Shown: positions 1 through 8,608, counted from the stretch's first letter. The stretch: DNA of 64,000 nt from Aliiroseovarius sp. F47248L (GCF_023016085.1 NZ_JALKBF010000001.1:744001-808000), one strand, 5' to 3'. Notes: generated by a model from the letters alone, not told the origin. Translations and numbers: made by a program.

Positions 1-46
1 TGACCGATATCTCTGCATCGGGTCCGCCGCTTTGGTGCAAGCTGGC

Positions 47-988
47 CTAAGAACGTTCAGCCAATGCCTGTTCTGCGCGTTTCAGCGCCTGCTGGAATCT
101 TGGGGCATGTTGATGCGTGGTCACTGACGTCGCCAACCATTTGACCAAAAGCGGTTTGCGCCGCGCCTCGGCAGACGCCAGCAATCTGCGCAAATAGGGA
201 CGGTAACGCCGTCGAACTCGCAAAGCGCGATAACAACTTTGCGGCGTCAACCTGTTCTGTCCGGCTTGGTCAATCAGATCATGGGTCACGCCCATGTCAA
301 ACAGCGCTTGCGGCAGGTCGCCACCAAAATGGCGGCAGTGAATATGATGAATATGTGTGCCTGCGAACATTGCCGCGTGGACAGTGTCTTCGGTGATCGC
401 AGGATCGAAAAACAAGAACACATCTTGTGCCATTTCGACCATCTCAGGGGCATAGTGATATCGATCCGTGAAGTTGCGTCGCCGTGCTTTGGGGAAGCGG
501 CGATCAAATTCAGTGCGGTTTGGATCAAGGGTGGCCTGCGGTTGTACGGCGATAACTGTCACTTCGGGCGCAACGATGGAAAACGCTGCCGCTGCATAGC
601 CGCACATGCCAGCGCCAAAAAAAATTACCTTTTCAAATTCTTCAAAGAAGCCATCTTCGATCAAGCGGTCGAAGTATCCATAAACGGCACGGTCGCGAAA
701 CCAGCTGTCAGAATGCGCCAGAACACACAGGTTGGACCAACCGTTTTGCCGTACAAGCGTCCAGCCCAAAGGTTCTTGCAAAGGCGAGGTGTCGCGAACA
801 CTGCGGACCGTTTCAAACGTGACCAGCAGCGTCCGCCCCTCGTCGGTCAGAATAGCCGAATGCTCGACTCCCAGTGGCTCGAAATATCCCCGCTCGTCGC
901 TAATCTCTTCAAGCTGTGCTAGCCACTCGTCATCAGGTGTGCCGGCACCATAGGCGTTTGCTTCATCCGCTGACAGGTCGTCCTGCAT
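47..988 (-). CDS. Unrecognised protein, possibly alpha/beta-hydrolase-like
   Basis: A 313-residue soluble protein with no signal peptide or membrane segment. I do not recognise the family with confidence. A hydrophobic strand followed by GAGMCGYAAAAFS (about residues 125-137) resembles the nucleophile elbow of alpha/beta hydrolases. It is followed by an FFDP stretch and a histidine-rich HIHHIHCRHFGG stretch, which could supply an acid and a histidine. The C-terminal third is very basic (RVRRRYRPYLRR). Start: ATG at 988 has GAGG four bases upstream; an in-frame GTG at 1003 is the alternative. It is followed on the same strand, upstream, by a glycosyltransferase, so a role in cell-surface or secreted carbohydrate is possible but unproven. 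Confidence 0.75.
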   Translation of the reverse strand: MQDDLSADEANAYGAGTPDDEWLAQLEEISDERGYFEPLGVEHSAILTDEGRTLLVTFETVRSVRDTSPLQEPLGWTLVRQNGWSNLCVLAHSDSWFRDRAVYGYFDRLIEDGFFEEFEKVIFFGAGMCGYAAAAFSIVAPEVTVIAVQPQATLDPNRTEFDRRFPKARRRNFTDRYHYAPEMVEMAQDVFLFFDPAITEDTVHAAMFAGTHIHHIHCRHFGGDLPQALFDMGVTHDLIDQAGQNRLTPQSCYRALRVRRRYRPYLRRLLASAEARRKPLLVKWLATSVTTHQHAPRFQQALKRAEQALAERS

Positions 989-1117
989 CACACACCTCGG
1001 CACTCATTGCTCCATCCGGTGCTTTCTTTCGGCGTGAAAACGGGCGGATTTTGGCACGGAATGCGGCAATAAATAGAAGAGTGGTAGAAAGGCTGACCTA
1101 TTGTTTCCCGACGGATT

Positions 1118-2164
1118 TTAATCGTCCGAAACGCGTGGGATTTGTGCGAAACTGTATATTCTTTGCGCATCTTGCATGGGAATCGGGCGGGCCGGTGGGG
1201 ACAACATTAGCCGCCCGAAAAGGGCACGGTTGGGTTCATCTTGCATGAGTTTACGAAAGTGCTGTTTGCGCCACTTGACCGCCGCGTGATGAAGGTCTGC
1301 AACTTTGGGGTCCGACATAAATTTGGCAAGCTGGGCCTGACGCGGGGCTTCTGTCTTTTGGATTGAAGTATCTTCAACCTCACACCAGTTTCGTTCGCAC
1401 CAATAGTCCATTCCGATGGGACTGTCTGACCGGTTCACGCGGCCTCGGTCAGATTTCAGGACGAAGCTTTCCATCGCACCCAATGGGTAATGGTTCAACT
1501 GCACCAAACCGTAGTTTGTTTGGTTGAAAGCTGAAAAGATTCGGCTGCGCTGGAATTTTTCATCCAGCTTTCGGCCATTTCCGTCAAACCATTGCGTGGT
1601 TTCGGCGACCCCCTCGACCGGAGACCGGGGGCGGTGAACCCCGAGTTTTCGATACGCTCCGCGATTGCGATAAAGCGATTTAAACAGGAAGGCGCGCCAC
1701 GGCCACGTCATAACCTCGGGCGCGGCGCGTGTGAATTGCCGCGTGATGGGTTGGTCGTGATAGTCGATTATCCCGCCATTGCCGAACAAGCGCCAGGTCA
1801 AGGTGATCGCGTCGGCGTCGGGCAGGGCGGTGAACAGGTCTGGTAGCGTGTGGTCCCCTATGTGGATGTTTACAAATTCGTCCACATCCAGCGTCATCAA
1901 CCAATCGGCGTTCCGCACAAGCTGGTGTTTGTCCGCAATCTTAAACCCGGTCCATTGGATGCCGCCCTGATCATATGGTCCATCATTGCGTAGATGAGTA
2001 AGATGACCCAGATCCTGTAAACGATCCAGCAGATCATCCGTCCCATCTTCGCATCCGTTCGACAGGACCAGAAAATCGGTGAAGCCAACCGCCTTGTGAT
2101 GCGCAAGCCATTCCAGCAGGAACGCAGCCTCGTTCTTCACACATGTGATAGCCGTAATGCGCAT
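1118..2164 (-). CDS. Glycosyltransferase family 2 protein
   Basis: A 348-residue protein that begins MRITAITCVKNEAAFLLEW, the typical N-terminus of the Glyco_tranf_2_4 group of GT-A transferases. The metal-binding acidic motif is visible as LMTLDVDEFVNI (about residues 88-99), followed by a WRLFGNGG segment. It should transfer a sugar from a nucleotide-sugar donor to an unknown acceptor in the cytoplasm. There is no membrane segment. I chose the ATG at 2164 because it opens the conserved first strand; an in-frame ATG at 2206 would add 14 poorly conserved residues. The downstream gene on the same strand is the unrecognised 313-residue protein. Confidence 0.85.
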   Translation of the reverse strand: MRITAITCVKNEAAFLLEWLAHHKAVGFTDFLVLSNGCEDGTDDLLDRLQDLGHLTHLRNDGPYDQGGIQWTGFKIADKHQLVRNADWLMTLDVDEFVNIHIGDHTLPDLFTALPDADAITLTWRLFGNGGIIDYHDQPITRQFTRAAPEVMTWPWRAFLFKSLYRNRGAYRKLGVHRPRSPVEGVAETTQWFDGNGRKLDEKFQRSRIFSAFNQTNYGLVQLNHYPLGAMESFVLKSDRGRVNRSDSPIGMDYWCERNWCEVEDTSIQKTEAPRQAQLAKFMSDPKVADLHHAAVKWRKQHFRKLMQDEPNRALFGRLMLSPPARPIPMQDAQRIYSFAQIPRVSDD

Positions 2165-2649
2165 CACGGGGTCACAATCGCGTGTTTCGGAGAGCGGGGC
2201 CAGCATGGGTTTTTGTTCGGTAACATATGCTTAGCTGCTCACACTTCGTGCCTTGCCGGGTTGCGTTCGACATTGGCAGACGCGGCAAAACCCGTCAACG
2301 GCGCACCTTTCCGATCGCGGCGACCTATCGCAATGGTAGAGTTTACGTAACGAAAAGCCTTATTTCCTTGCCTCGATTGAGGTGTGAGTGTCATTTACCA
2401 GAGACCCTTTTCGTGGACCCATCCAGATTCGCTGGTTGCTGCAAACCGCGATTGTCGGCTCATACGGACAGGGTTCAGGAAGCAATGTGGCTGCTTGCGC
2501 CGCGGATGCGAACCAATTTTGTGTTGTAAATGGTATACTCCATAATGGGCCGCCTGATCCGTCAGGCGGTCCGTTTACGTTTTGCGGTTGAAACCCTGTG
2601 GAGGGCCGGTGACAGTCCTAATTCGAATATAGATTTTGGATCATCCACT
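2165..2649. other. 485-bp region without a recognised gene
   Basis: This stretch separates the glycosyltransferase from the XdhC gene. Open frames of 67 to 100 codons occur, but none has a recognisable protein or a convincing ribosome site. It holds a TATACT box at about 2533-2538, an 11-bp hairpin at 2547-2572 just after it, and a GTTTACGTAACG sequence near 2341 that resembles the repeat found before the isobutyryl-CoA dehydrogenase gene. Most likely it carries promoters and an untranslated leader. It does not match any riboswitch consensus that I know. Confidence 0.5.
2547..2572 (+). other. Stem-loop in the leader of the XdhC gene
   Basis: CCGCCTGA and TCAGGCGG pair around the loop TCCG, and the stem extends outward by three pairs including one G-U. 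No run of T follows, so it is not a typical terminator. It lies between a TATACT box and the XdhC start. Confidence 0.5.
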
Positions 2650-3633
2650 GTGACAGAGCTCAGCACAATCCCGCAGATCGCTTTGCGATGGCTGCACGCG
2701 GGCAAGCGCGTGGCAATAGCGACAGTTGCCGAGACATGGGGCAGTGCGCCGTGTCCTGTGGGCAGCCAGATGGTCATCACCGAAGATGGGGCGATCGAAG
2801 GATCGGTCTCGGGCGGCTGTGTCGAAGGAGCGGTCGTGGCAGAAGCGCATGAGGTGATAAGTGCCCGCGTGCCGCGCCTGTTGACCTATGGTGTGGCAGA
2901 TGCGGATGCGTTCAGCGCCGGATTGGCTTGTGGCGGCACGATCCGAATTCTGGTCGAACCGGTCACAAATGAGGAATGTGATAAAGCGACCATGCCCGCT
3001 GCAATACTGGAACGGATTGTTCGAAAACAAGCCGCGCGTGTATCGTTTGCCTATCAAGTGAACTTGAGTTCCTGGTCGCGACACCTTTTGGTGCCGAATG
3101 AAGCCCCCAAGTCGATGAATACGTTGGAAACCCAGGTCTATGGTGATCAGTTCACGCTTCTGTTCTGTCCGCCACCACGGTTGATCATCGTTGGAGCCGT
3201 GCATATTGCGCAGGTACTGGCCCCGATGGCGGTTGCTTTAGGATATGAACCCGTCATCACTGATCCGCGCAGCAGTTTTGCAACGGCTGTTCGGTTTCCG
3301 GGTCTACGCGTGATTTGCGAGGATACCGACGATGCTTTGGCACAGATTGGGGTGGACGCTCAAACTGCCATTGTCACTTTAGGCCACGATCCCAAGATCG
3401 ACGATCCCGCGATCCTAATCGGGCTGGAGAAGGGGGCCATCTATATCGGCTGCCTTGGTTCGCGTCGCACCCATGCCGCACGGCTGGACAGATTGCGTGC
3501 CAAGGGTCTGAAAGAAGAGGCATTGGCGCGTTTGCACGGCCCTGTAGGGCTCGACATCGGGGCTAAAGGACCGCCTGAAATTGCGGTGTCAATCCTGTCG
3601 CAATTGGTTGCTGCACATCGGGGTAAGCTGTAG
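2650..3633 (+). CDS. XdhC family molybdenum-enzyme maturation protein
   Basis: A 327-residue protein with both halves of the family: an N-terminal XdhC/CoxI domain containing the signature SVSGGCVEGAVVAEAHEVI (about residues 53-71) and a C-terminal Rossmann domain (RLIIVGAVHIAQVLAPM, later VTLGHDPKIDDPA and IGCLGSRRTHAARL). In the family, XdhC binds molybdenum cofactor, helps its sulfuration and inserts it into xanthine dehydrogenase-type hydroxylases or CO dehydrogenase-like enzymes. No molybdoenzyme gene is nearby, so the client is unknown. The start is taken as GTG at 2650; the frame is open upstream to 2530 but that part has no family similarity. Confidence 0.85.
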   Translation: MTELSTIPQIALRWLHAGKRVAIATVAETWGSAPCPVGSQMVITEDGAIEGSVSGGCVEGAVVAEAHEVISARVPRLLTYGVADADAFSAGLACGGTIRILVEPVTNEECDKATMPAAILERIVRKQAARVSFAYQVNLSSWSRHLLVPNEAPKSMNTLETQVYGDQFTLLFCPPPRLIIVGAVHIAQVLAPMAVALGYEPVITDPRSSFATAVRFPGLRVICEDTDDALAQIGVDAQTAIVTLGHDPKIDDPAILIGLEKGAIYIGCLGSRRTHAARLDRLRAKGLKEEALARLHGPVGLDIGAKGPPEIAVSILSQLVAAHRGKL

Positions 3634-3644
3634 CCGTTTTGAGC

Positions 3645-4265
3645 TCATAGGCTGTCGCGCGGTGGTTTGATGCGCAAAACAAGCAGGCGTGCAAGCAGGA
3701 TCGTGGCAAAGCCAAGACCCGCAGCTAAAGTCTCGCCCAGATAGGTCAGCAATGCCAGATAGACCGCTCCGCCCACAAGGGACAGCGTGGCATAAAGATC
3801 TTCTTTCAACAGGCTGGGGGTCATGTTGCATAAAAGATCACGGATCATACCGCCCGCCGTTCCGGTGACGCAGCCAATAACGATCGCAAGGATCGGAGAT
3901 ATTCCCGCATCCAGCGCCACCTGAACGCCGGTCAGGGTGAACAGCGCCAGTCCTATGGCATCCAGTTGCATTAGCACCTTGAGCCTGCGGCCGTTGCCTG
4001 ACGACATACGCGTGGCAAGGCCGAAACTGATCAGGGCAACTGGCACCGCAACGGCAAGATAGCGGGTGTCGGTGATCCAGAACACTGGTGTCAGTCCAAG
4101 AAACAGATCGCGCAACGTCCCGCCACCCATCGACGTGGCAATCGCCAAAACAGTCGCGCCAAAAAGGTCCATATGAACCCGATGTGCCTGTATCGCGGCT
4201 GATGCCGCCATAACTGCAGTCGCCAGAAGCGACAGTGGGACGAACAGAAAAGACAATGATTCCAT
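3645..4265 (-). CDS. Trimeric intracellular cation (TRIC/UPF0126) channel family protein
   Basis: A 206-residue integral membrane protein with about seven hydrophobic helices arranged as two related halves. Each half carries the glycine-rich family signature: ATSMGGGTLRDLFLG (about residues 43-57) and VTGTAGGMIRDLLC (about 133-146). Bacterial members of this family form homotrimeric cation-conducting channels in the inner membrane; the YadS/YicG type is widespread and its physiological role is poorly defined. The gene is convergent with the XdhC gene, with 11 bp between the stop codons. Nothing looks broken. Confidence 0.88.
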   Translation of the reverse strand: MESLSFLFVPLSLLATAVMAASAAIQAHRVHMDLFGATVLAIATSMGGGTLRDLFLGLTPVFWITDTRYLAVAVPVALISFGLATRMSSGNGRRLKVLMQLDAIGLALFTLTGVQVALDAGISPILAIVIGCVTGTAGGMIRDLLCNMTPSLLKEDLYATLSLVGGAVYLALLTYLGETLAAGLGFATILLARLLVLRIKPPRDSL

Positions 4266-4358
4266 AGGGGTATCCGGATTTCGTAAGACAAATGGAAGGT
4301 CGATGGTAACGGCGGTGGTGTTAAGGTGGATACGTGATGTATTGGCTGAACAAAACGA

Positions 4359-5258
4359 TCACTTGTTGGTTGAACGCGACAGAAAAGTAGCCAGCGTGTC
4401 AAAAATCAGCCGAATCCGCGGGCTGGTGTGCAGGTCACGATGAGTGATCAGCCAGACCGGGAAGATGACCGGTGCCATATCGGGCAAAATCCGTTCGACC
4501 CCCTGCGTTGTGTCCCCGACATTGGAGGACATGAAGGCTATGCCAAGCCCGCGTTGCACATACTCCCATGCAACGACACCGCTGTTCGACCCGATGTGAA
4601 AGTTCTGGTCCGTGACTGGGATGCCAAGCGGGGTAAGATACCTGATCATTTCGTCTGTTGATCCGAAGTTCACGAAATCATGTTTTGCAAGGTCAGCTTT
4701 GGATTTTGGGCGGCCGCGCCGTTTCAGATAGGATGTGGCGGCATAAAGATGCGCTTCGGCTTCGTCTACCAGACGTGCATAGAGTTCTGGTTGGGAAGGT
4801 CGAACGTGGCGGATCGCTATGTCTGCTTCGCGTCGCTGAATGTCCCGAATATCGTTGGCGGCGACTATGTCGACCTCGAGCATTGGGGCGACGTCGCGCA
4901 GATGTTGCAGCATGGGTGGCAGGATATATGCGGCAAACACATCTGACGCTGTGATCCGGACCGTGCCTTCAACAGCCTGCGTTTGCCCTGCCGCGACCAG
5001 CGAGATTTTGACCGCAGCATCTGCCATCTTATGCACATGTTCCAAAACCGCACGCCCTGATGGGGTCAAAACCAACCCGCGCCCGATGCGTTCGAATAGG
5101 GCAATGCCCAGCGTCTCCTCTAACCCTGAGACTTGCCGACCTATCGTGGGTTGGGTTTGGCCCAGCACGCGGGCAGCAGCCGACAGTGAACCTTCATCCG
5201 CTGTGGCCATAAAAGCCCGGATTTGGTTCCAGTCAAACGAGATCGCATCCCAATTCAT
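4359..5258 (-). CDS. LysR family transcriptional regulator
   Basis: A 299-residue regulator. The N-terminal winged helix-turn-helix is clear (FMATADEGSLSAAARVLG, then QPTIGRQVSGLEETLG), followed by a LysR substrate-binding domain of normal length. I start it at ATG 5258 (MNWDAISFDWNQIRAF) because LysR proteins begin a few residues before the helix-turn-helix; the open frame continues to 5687 but the extension is not LysR-like. The gene is divergent from a SAM-dependent methyltransferase at 5343 with an 84-bp gap, so that gene is the most likely target, together with autoregulation. Confidence 0.92.
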   Translation of the reverse strand: MNWDAISFDWNQIRAFMATADEGSLSAAARVLGQTQPTIGRQVSGLEETLGIALFERIGRGLVLTPSGRAVLEHVHKMADAAVKISLVAAGQTQAVEGTVRITASDVFAAYILPPMLQHLRDVAPMLEVDIVAANDIRDIQRREADIAIRHVRPSQPELYARLVDEAEAHLYAATSYLKRRGRPKSKADLAKHDFVNFGSTDEMIRYLTPLGIPVTDQNFHIGSNSGVVAWEYVQRGLGIAFMSSNVGDTTQGVERILPDMAPVIFPVWLITHRDLHTSPRIRLIFDTLATFLSRSTNK

Positions 5259-5342
5259 GCGTATATGTATAGCTGTAAGGCAAATTTTAGCAATTCCTCT
5301 TGCCGTTGCGCATGGATAGACAAGCGCCAAAGGAGATATCAC

Positions 5343-5975
5343 ATGATCCAAGCAGCGAAATTCTGGGACCGTATTGCCGCGAAATACGCCAGTGCCAAGA
5401 TTAAGGATCCCGAAGGATATCAGTTCACGCTTGAGCGGACGCGCTCTTATCTCGGTCCGCAAGATAGAGTGCTCGAGATTGGGGCCGGAACAGCAACAAC
5501 TGCCTTGGAACTGGCCCCTGCCGTTGGGCACATCACGATCACCGATGTCTCGCCCGAGATGATCCGGATCGGAAAGGACAAGGCTGAAGCACAAGACGTC
5601 CGCAATGTTGATTTTCATGTGGTGGACGCAAAACTTCGGGGAATCGACGGTCCCTATGACGTCATTCTTGCCCATAATGTGCTGCATTTGGTGGATGACT
5701 TGCCCGGCACTTTAGCGCGTGTGCACGACCTTCTGGCGCCTGGCGGTGTATTCATATCGAAAACGTTCTGCAAACCAACGCAGGGCGGGCCGTGGTTTTA
5801 TTATGCCATGCGCCTTGCGCTGCCAATGATACAGTTGATCGGCAAAGCGCCTTATGTAGCGATTATGAGTGTCGAGGAGTTCGAGGCCATACTGACCGAA
5901 CACGGGTTCAAGATCGTTGAAAGCGGAAATTTTCCAGCTAAGGAGCTACGGCGTTATATTGTCGCCCGTCGCTGA
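5343..5975 (+). CDS. Class I SAM-dependent methyltransferase
   Basis: A 210-residue cytoplasmic protein. The SAM-binding motif I is VLEIGAGTATTALELA (about residues 42-57), motif II ends in an acidic residue in ITDVSPEMI, and the later PYDVILAHNVLHLVDD and LLAPGGVFISK strands fit motifs III and IV. The substrate cannot be told; a small molecule is typical for this subgroup. The start at 5343 has AGGAG nine bases upstream. It is divergent from the LysR gene and ends before a bidirectional terminator shared with infC. Confidence 0.88.
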   Translation: MIQAAKFWDRIAAKYASAKIKDPEGYQFTLERTRSYLGPQDRVLEIGAGTATTALELAPAVGHITITDVSPEMIRIGKDKAEAQDVRNVDFHVVDAKLRGIDGPYDVILAHNVLHLVDDLPGTLARVHDLLAPGGVFISKTFCKPTQGGPWFYYAMRLALPMIQLIGKAPYVAIMSVEEFEAILTEHGFKIVESGNFPAKELRRYIVARR

Positions 5976-6010
5976 TCGGATCAGGCCGGTCAATCACCAT
6001 CTGAAACGCA

Positions 6011-6040
6011 AAAAACGCCTTGCTAGAGCGAGGCGTTTTT
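6011..6040. terminator. Bidirectional rho-independent terminator
   Basis: AAAAACGCCT pairs with AGGCGTTTTT, and the stem continues with a T-G and two more pairs to a TAGA loop. A-rich and T-rich tails make it work in both directions, serving the methyltransferase from the left and infC from the right. Confidence 0.9.
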
Positions 6041-6066
6041 CGGTGTTAGTTCAATTTCTTAATCCG

Positions 6067-6612
6067 TTATTTGGACAACGGACCAATCATCATAACCATC
6101 TGGCGGCCTTCCATCTTCGGCATGTTTTCGACCTTGCCGACGTCCTTGGTGTCTTCTGCGACCCGCTCAAGCAGCTCGCGACCAAGATTTTGGTGCGCCA
6201 TTTCACGCCCCCGGAACCGCAGGGTCACTTTGACCTTGTCGCCATTTTCCAGAAACTTGAACACGTTGCGCATCTTGACGTCATAGTCATGCGTGTCCGT
6301 GTTAGGGCGGAACTTGACCTCTTTCACCTCGATGGTTTTCTGCTTCTTACGGGCTTCGCTTTCCCGTTTCTGCTGTTCATATTTGAACTTGCCGAAATCC
6401 ATGATCTTACAGACGGGCGGCGCTGCATTGGGCGATATTTCAACCAGGTCAAGCCCGGCTTCTTCTGCCATCACCATGGCTTGCGCAGGCGTGACAACAC
6501 CCACGTTTTCGCCTTCGGCGCCAATTAGTCGAATTTCGGTGGCCTTGATGCGCTCGTTTACGCGGGGGCCAGTTTCGCGCGTGGGCGGCGCGTTGTGAGG
6601 TCTGCGGGCTAT
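6067..6612 (-). CDS. infC: Translation initiation factor IF-3, AUA start codon
   Basis: IF-3 binds the 30S subunit, prevents premature 50S joining and proofreads initiator tRNA and start codon. The reading frame gives 181 residues, normal for the family, when started at ATA 6612: [20 protein letters not shown] opens the conserved N-terminal domain, and [16 protein letters not shown] and [13 protein letters not shown] follow in the linker and C-terminal domain. AAGGA lies eight bases before the ATA. The first in-frame ATG or GTG (GTG 6504) would delete 36 conserved residues. A nearby ATG is out of frame and stops after three codons. A rare start codon on infC is known in E. coli (AUU), where IF-3 represses its own translation; the same feedback is inferred here. 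Confidence 0.95.
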   Translation of the reverse strand: MARRPHNAPPTRETGPRVNERIKATEIRLIGAEGENVGVVTPAQAMVMAEEAGLDLVEISPNAAPPVCKIMDFGKFKYEQQKRESEARKKQKTIEVKEVKFRPNTDTHDYDVKMRNVFKFLENGDKVKVTLRFRGREMAHQNLGRELLERVAEDTKDVGKVENMPKMEGRQMVMMIGPLSK

Positions 6613-6912
6613 TGTGCCATTCCTTCTGACGTTTCGGTGTTCTTCGGTTGCGGAAGTTAAGGCCCATGCGGGTGTGTTTCAACCCGATAAAGCGTTTTGC
6701 GAAGGATTGTTTCCAGTGGATGAGGATTTGAAGGCAAAAGTCGACGAAATCCGATCTTAGGGATCAGAATCCTGCAATTATTTCGATACATTGGCGTTTT
6801 GACGCGCATTGGATGAAACTCCCCTTGCGCTTGGTCGGCTTAGACCTCACATGCCTGTTGGATGCTGTGCAGATCTGTGCAGCGCATGTATGGACAAGTT
6901 GAGGATGCCGAC
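6613..6912. promoter_or_regulatory. 300-bp divergent intergenic region
   Basis: This region lies between infC (leftward) and the alanine-rich protein gene (rightward) and must carry both promoters. It holds the infC ribosome site (AAGGA, 6625-6621 on the minus strand). I see no tRNA-like fold, no recognisable small gene and no clear operator palindrome in it. Confidence 0.5.
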
Positions 6913-7617
6913 ATGAGAAACACCATTATCGCCGTTGGAATTGTGATCGTTGCCGCTGTGGGTGGCTATATCTGGTACAACAACAACCAGACCAAAATGA
7001 TTGCCGAAGAGGCCGCAGCCGAAGCGGCTGCAGAGGCAGAGGCTGCTGAACAAGCAGCCGCAGACGCTGCAGCAAAAGCTGAAGCAGAAGCGAAAGCTGC
7101 CGCCGATGCCGCTGCTGAACAAGCGGCTGCTGCCGAAGCCGCAGCAAAGGAAGCTGCTGAAAATGCAGCTGACGAAGCGGCTGCTGCTGCTGACGTCGCG
7201 GGCGAGGCTGTTCAAGACGCCGCCGATGCCGCAGGCGAAGCTGTACAAGATGCCGCTGAAGCTGTTGGCGACACGCTGAACCAAGCTGGTGAAGCCGTAA
7301 CCGATGCCGTTGAAGGCGCAATCGATTCCGTCACCGGCACTGCCAGCGACGCTGCAGAGACCGCGACACCTGAAGCCGGTGCCGATGCCGCCGCCGGGGG
7401 TGCAGCAGAGGCAACCGCAGAAACGCCCGCTGACGCCACGCCCGACGCGTTGACCAAACAGGGTTTTGACGCCGCGAAGGTGAACGAGATGATTGACAAC
7501 TCGTCGCTGGGTGAAGCCGAGAAGGCCGGTTTGAAAGCTGCCGTTGAAGCCGCTGCAAGCAACCCTGCGCTTCTGGAAGCTGCAATCAGTCAGGTTAAAG
7601 GTGCGCTAGGCATGTAA
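6913..7617 (+). CDS. Alanine-rich, membrane-anchored periplasmic coiled-coil protein
   Basis: A 234-residue protein with one N-terminal hydrophobic helix (residues 4-21, no lipobox), then a long Ala/Glu/Lys/Gln segment predicted to be continuous helix. Residues 96-117 form two nearly perfect 11-mers, AGEAVQDAADA and AGEAVQDAAEA, with a third, more divergent copy at 125-135. Such 11-residue periodicity is seen in LEA proteins and exchangeable apolipoproteins. A Pro/Thr/Ala linker leads to a small C-terminal domain (about 181-234). Start at ATG 6913; upstream in-frame ATGs precede the natural membrane anchor. The gene stands alone and ends at a strong terminator. A role in envelope or desiccation protection is a guess. 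Confidence 0.85.
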   Translation: MRNTIIAVGIVIVAAVGGYIWYNNNQTKMIAEEAAAEAAAEAEAAEQAAADAAAKAEAEAKAAADAAAEQAAAAEAAAKEAAENAADEAAAAADVAGEAVQDAADAAGEAVQDAAEAVGDTLNQAGEAVTDAVEGAIDSVTGTASDAAETATPEAGADAAAGGAAEATAETPADATPDALTKQGFDAAKVNEMIDNSSLGEAEKAGLKAAVEAAASNPALLEAAISQVKGALGM

Positions 7618-7640
7618 GCCCCAGACAATGCAAAACAGAA

Positions 7641-7668
7641 AACGCCGCGTGGGAAACCGCGCGGCGTT
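7641..7668 (+). terminator. Rho-independent terminator
   Basis: AACGCCGCG pairs with CGCGGCGTT, followed by TTTTCGTCTT. It closes the transcript of the alanine-rich protein. Confidence 0.88.
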
Positions 7669-7691
7669 TTTCGTCTTATGGGTCGCAGCGT

Positions 7692-8411
7692 TCACATTGC
7701 GGGACCAAAGTCGAACCCAGCACCGTCAATTGGTTCGATCAACTCGGGTCCATCATCCCTCAGACCAAATTTCGCAACCGGATCGACAAGAAATCGGCCC
7801 TGCCACCCGGTGCCGAAAGTATCGCGAACGTCGTCATCGGTTGCGGTCTTTTCAAGCCAGGCCTGCGCTTCCTCGGACGTCAGAATGACCGGCATACGTG
7901 GGTGCAGCGACTCGATGTCCGGCAAAGCCGGACGGGTCAGCAGCGTGCAGGTGCGGCGTCCATCTGACAACTGCGTATGCAGCCCGGCGAACAGCATCAC
8001 CGGATGATTTTGGGCCAGACGAATGTAGTTTGGCATGCGCTTGTTTTTCGGTCCGCTCCATTCGTAATACCCGGTCGCCGGAACCAGGCAGCGCCCGGAT
8101 GACCAGGCCTGCCGGAAGGTCGGTTTTTCAAACGCGGTTTCGATTTTTGCATTGAACGTGGTGGGTTTCCATTCTTCCGCCGGGTCCTTGAACCAACTGG
8201 GGACCAACCACCATCGCGCTGTCGATGCCGTCAGCGTTCTTCCCTGTGGAAACAGGATGTTCACTTGCTGGGTTGGTTTGATATTGAACCCGGTTTCAGC
8301 AGGTGGAGCATCGGTGTCGATCACCACAGAACGGGTCGGATAGATAAAGCCCTCGATGATGGCCAGCATCTGGGTCTGCGTCATGTTGCCAGCGATAAGT
8401 CGTCCACACAT
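7692..8411 (-). CDS. SOS response-associated peptidase (SRAP/YedK/HMCES family)
   Basis: A 239-residue protein starting MCGRLIAG, so that the catalytic cysteine becomes residue 2 after processing of the initiator methionine. This is required in the family, where Cys2 forms a thiazolidine crosslink with abasic sites in single-stranded DNA and protects them. Other family blocks are FNAKIETAFEKPTF, RCLVPATGYYEW (with the catalytic Glu) and LHPRMPVIL (with the His). The open frame extends to 8519 but the start at 8411 is fixed by Cys2. The usual link to LexA or error-prone polymerase genes is not seen in this window. Confidence 0.95.
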   Translation of the reverse strand: MCGRLIAGNMTQTQMLAIIEGFIYPTRSVVIDTDAPPAETGFNIKPTQQVNILFPQGRTLTASTARWWLVPSWFKDPAEEWKPTTFNAKIETAFEKPTFRQAWSSGRCLVPATGYYEWSGPKNKRMPNYIRLAQNHPVMLFAGLHTQLSDGRRTCTLLTRPALPDIESLHPRMPVILTSEEAQAWLEKTATDDDVRDTFGTGWQGRFLVDPVAKFGLRDDGPELIEPIDGAGFDFGPAM

Positions 8412-8608
8412 GCAGGTCAGTTTGCCTTGATATCTGCGCCCTGTCCATGCTGGGCGCGGGCATGGAATGATGGTGGCAATTTGATGGAAAAGTTGGTGCC
8501 GATCAACAGCGTGATCCAAATCGAAATGGTATCGCAGACGCGCCTTCGGACCGGCATTTAAAGTATGCTATACTGGCACATCGCGCTCAATCACGAGCGG
8601 GGTGGGTC

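Noticed and set aside
3-50. Open frame at the left edge ending in TAA at 48-50 (ends PPLWCKLA)
   Set aside because: It may be the 3' end of a plus-strand gene that begins outside the window, but 15 codons without a known motif are too little to call.
2227-2529. 100-codon frame before the XdhC gene
   Set aside because: No recognisable protein, no ribosome site, a composition unlike neighbouring genes and overlap with another unsupported frame.
2530-2649. Possible riboswitch in the XdhC leader (GGCCGGTGACAGTCC near 2603)
   Set aside because: It resembles parts of the cobalamin element by eye, but the B12 box and the core order are missing.
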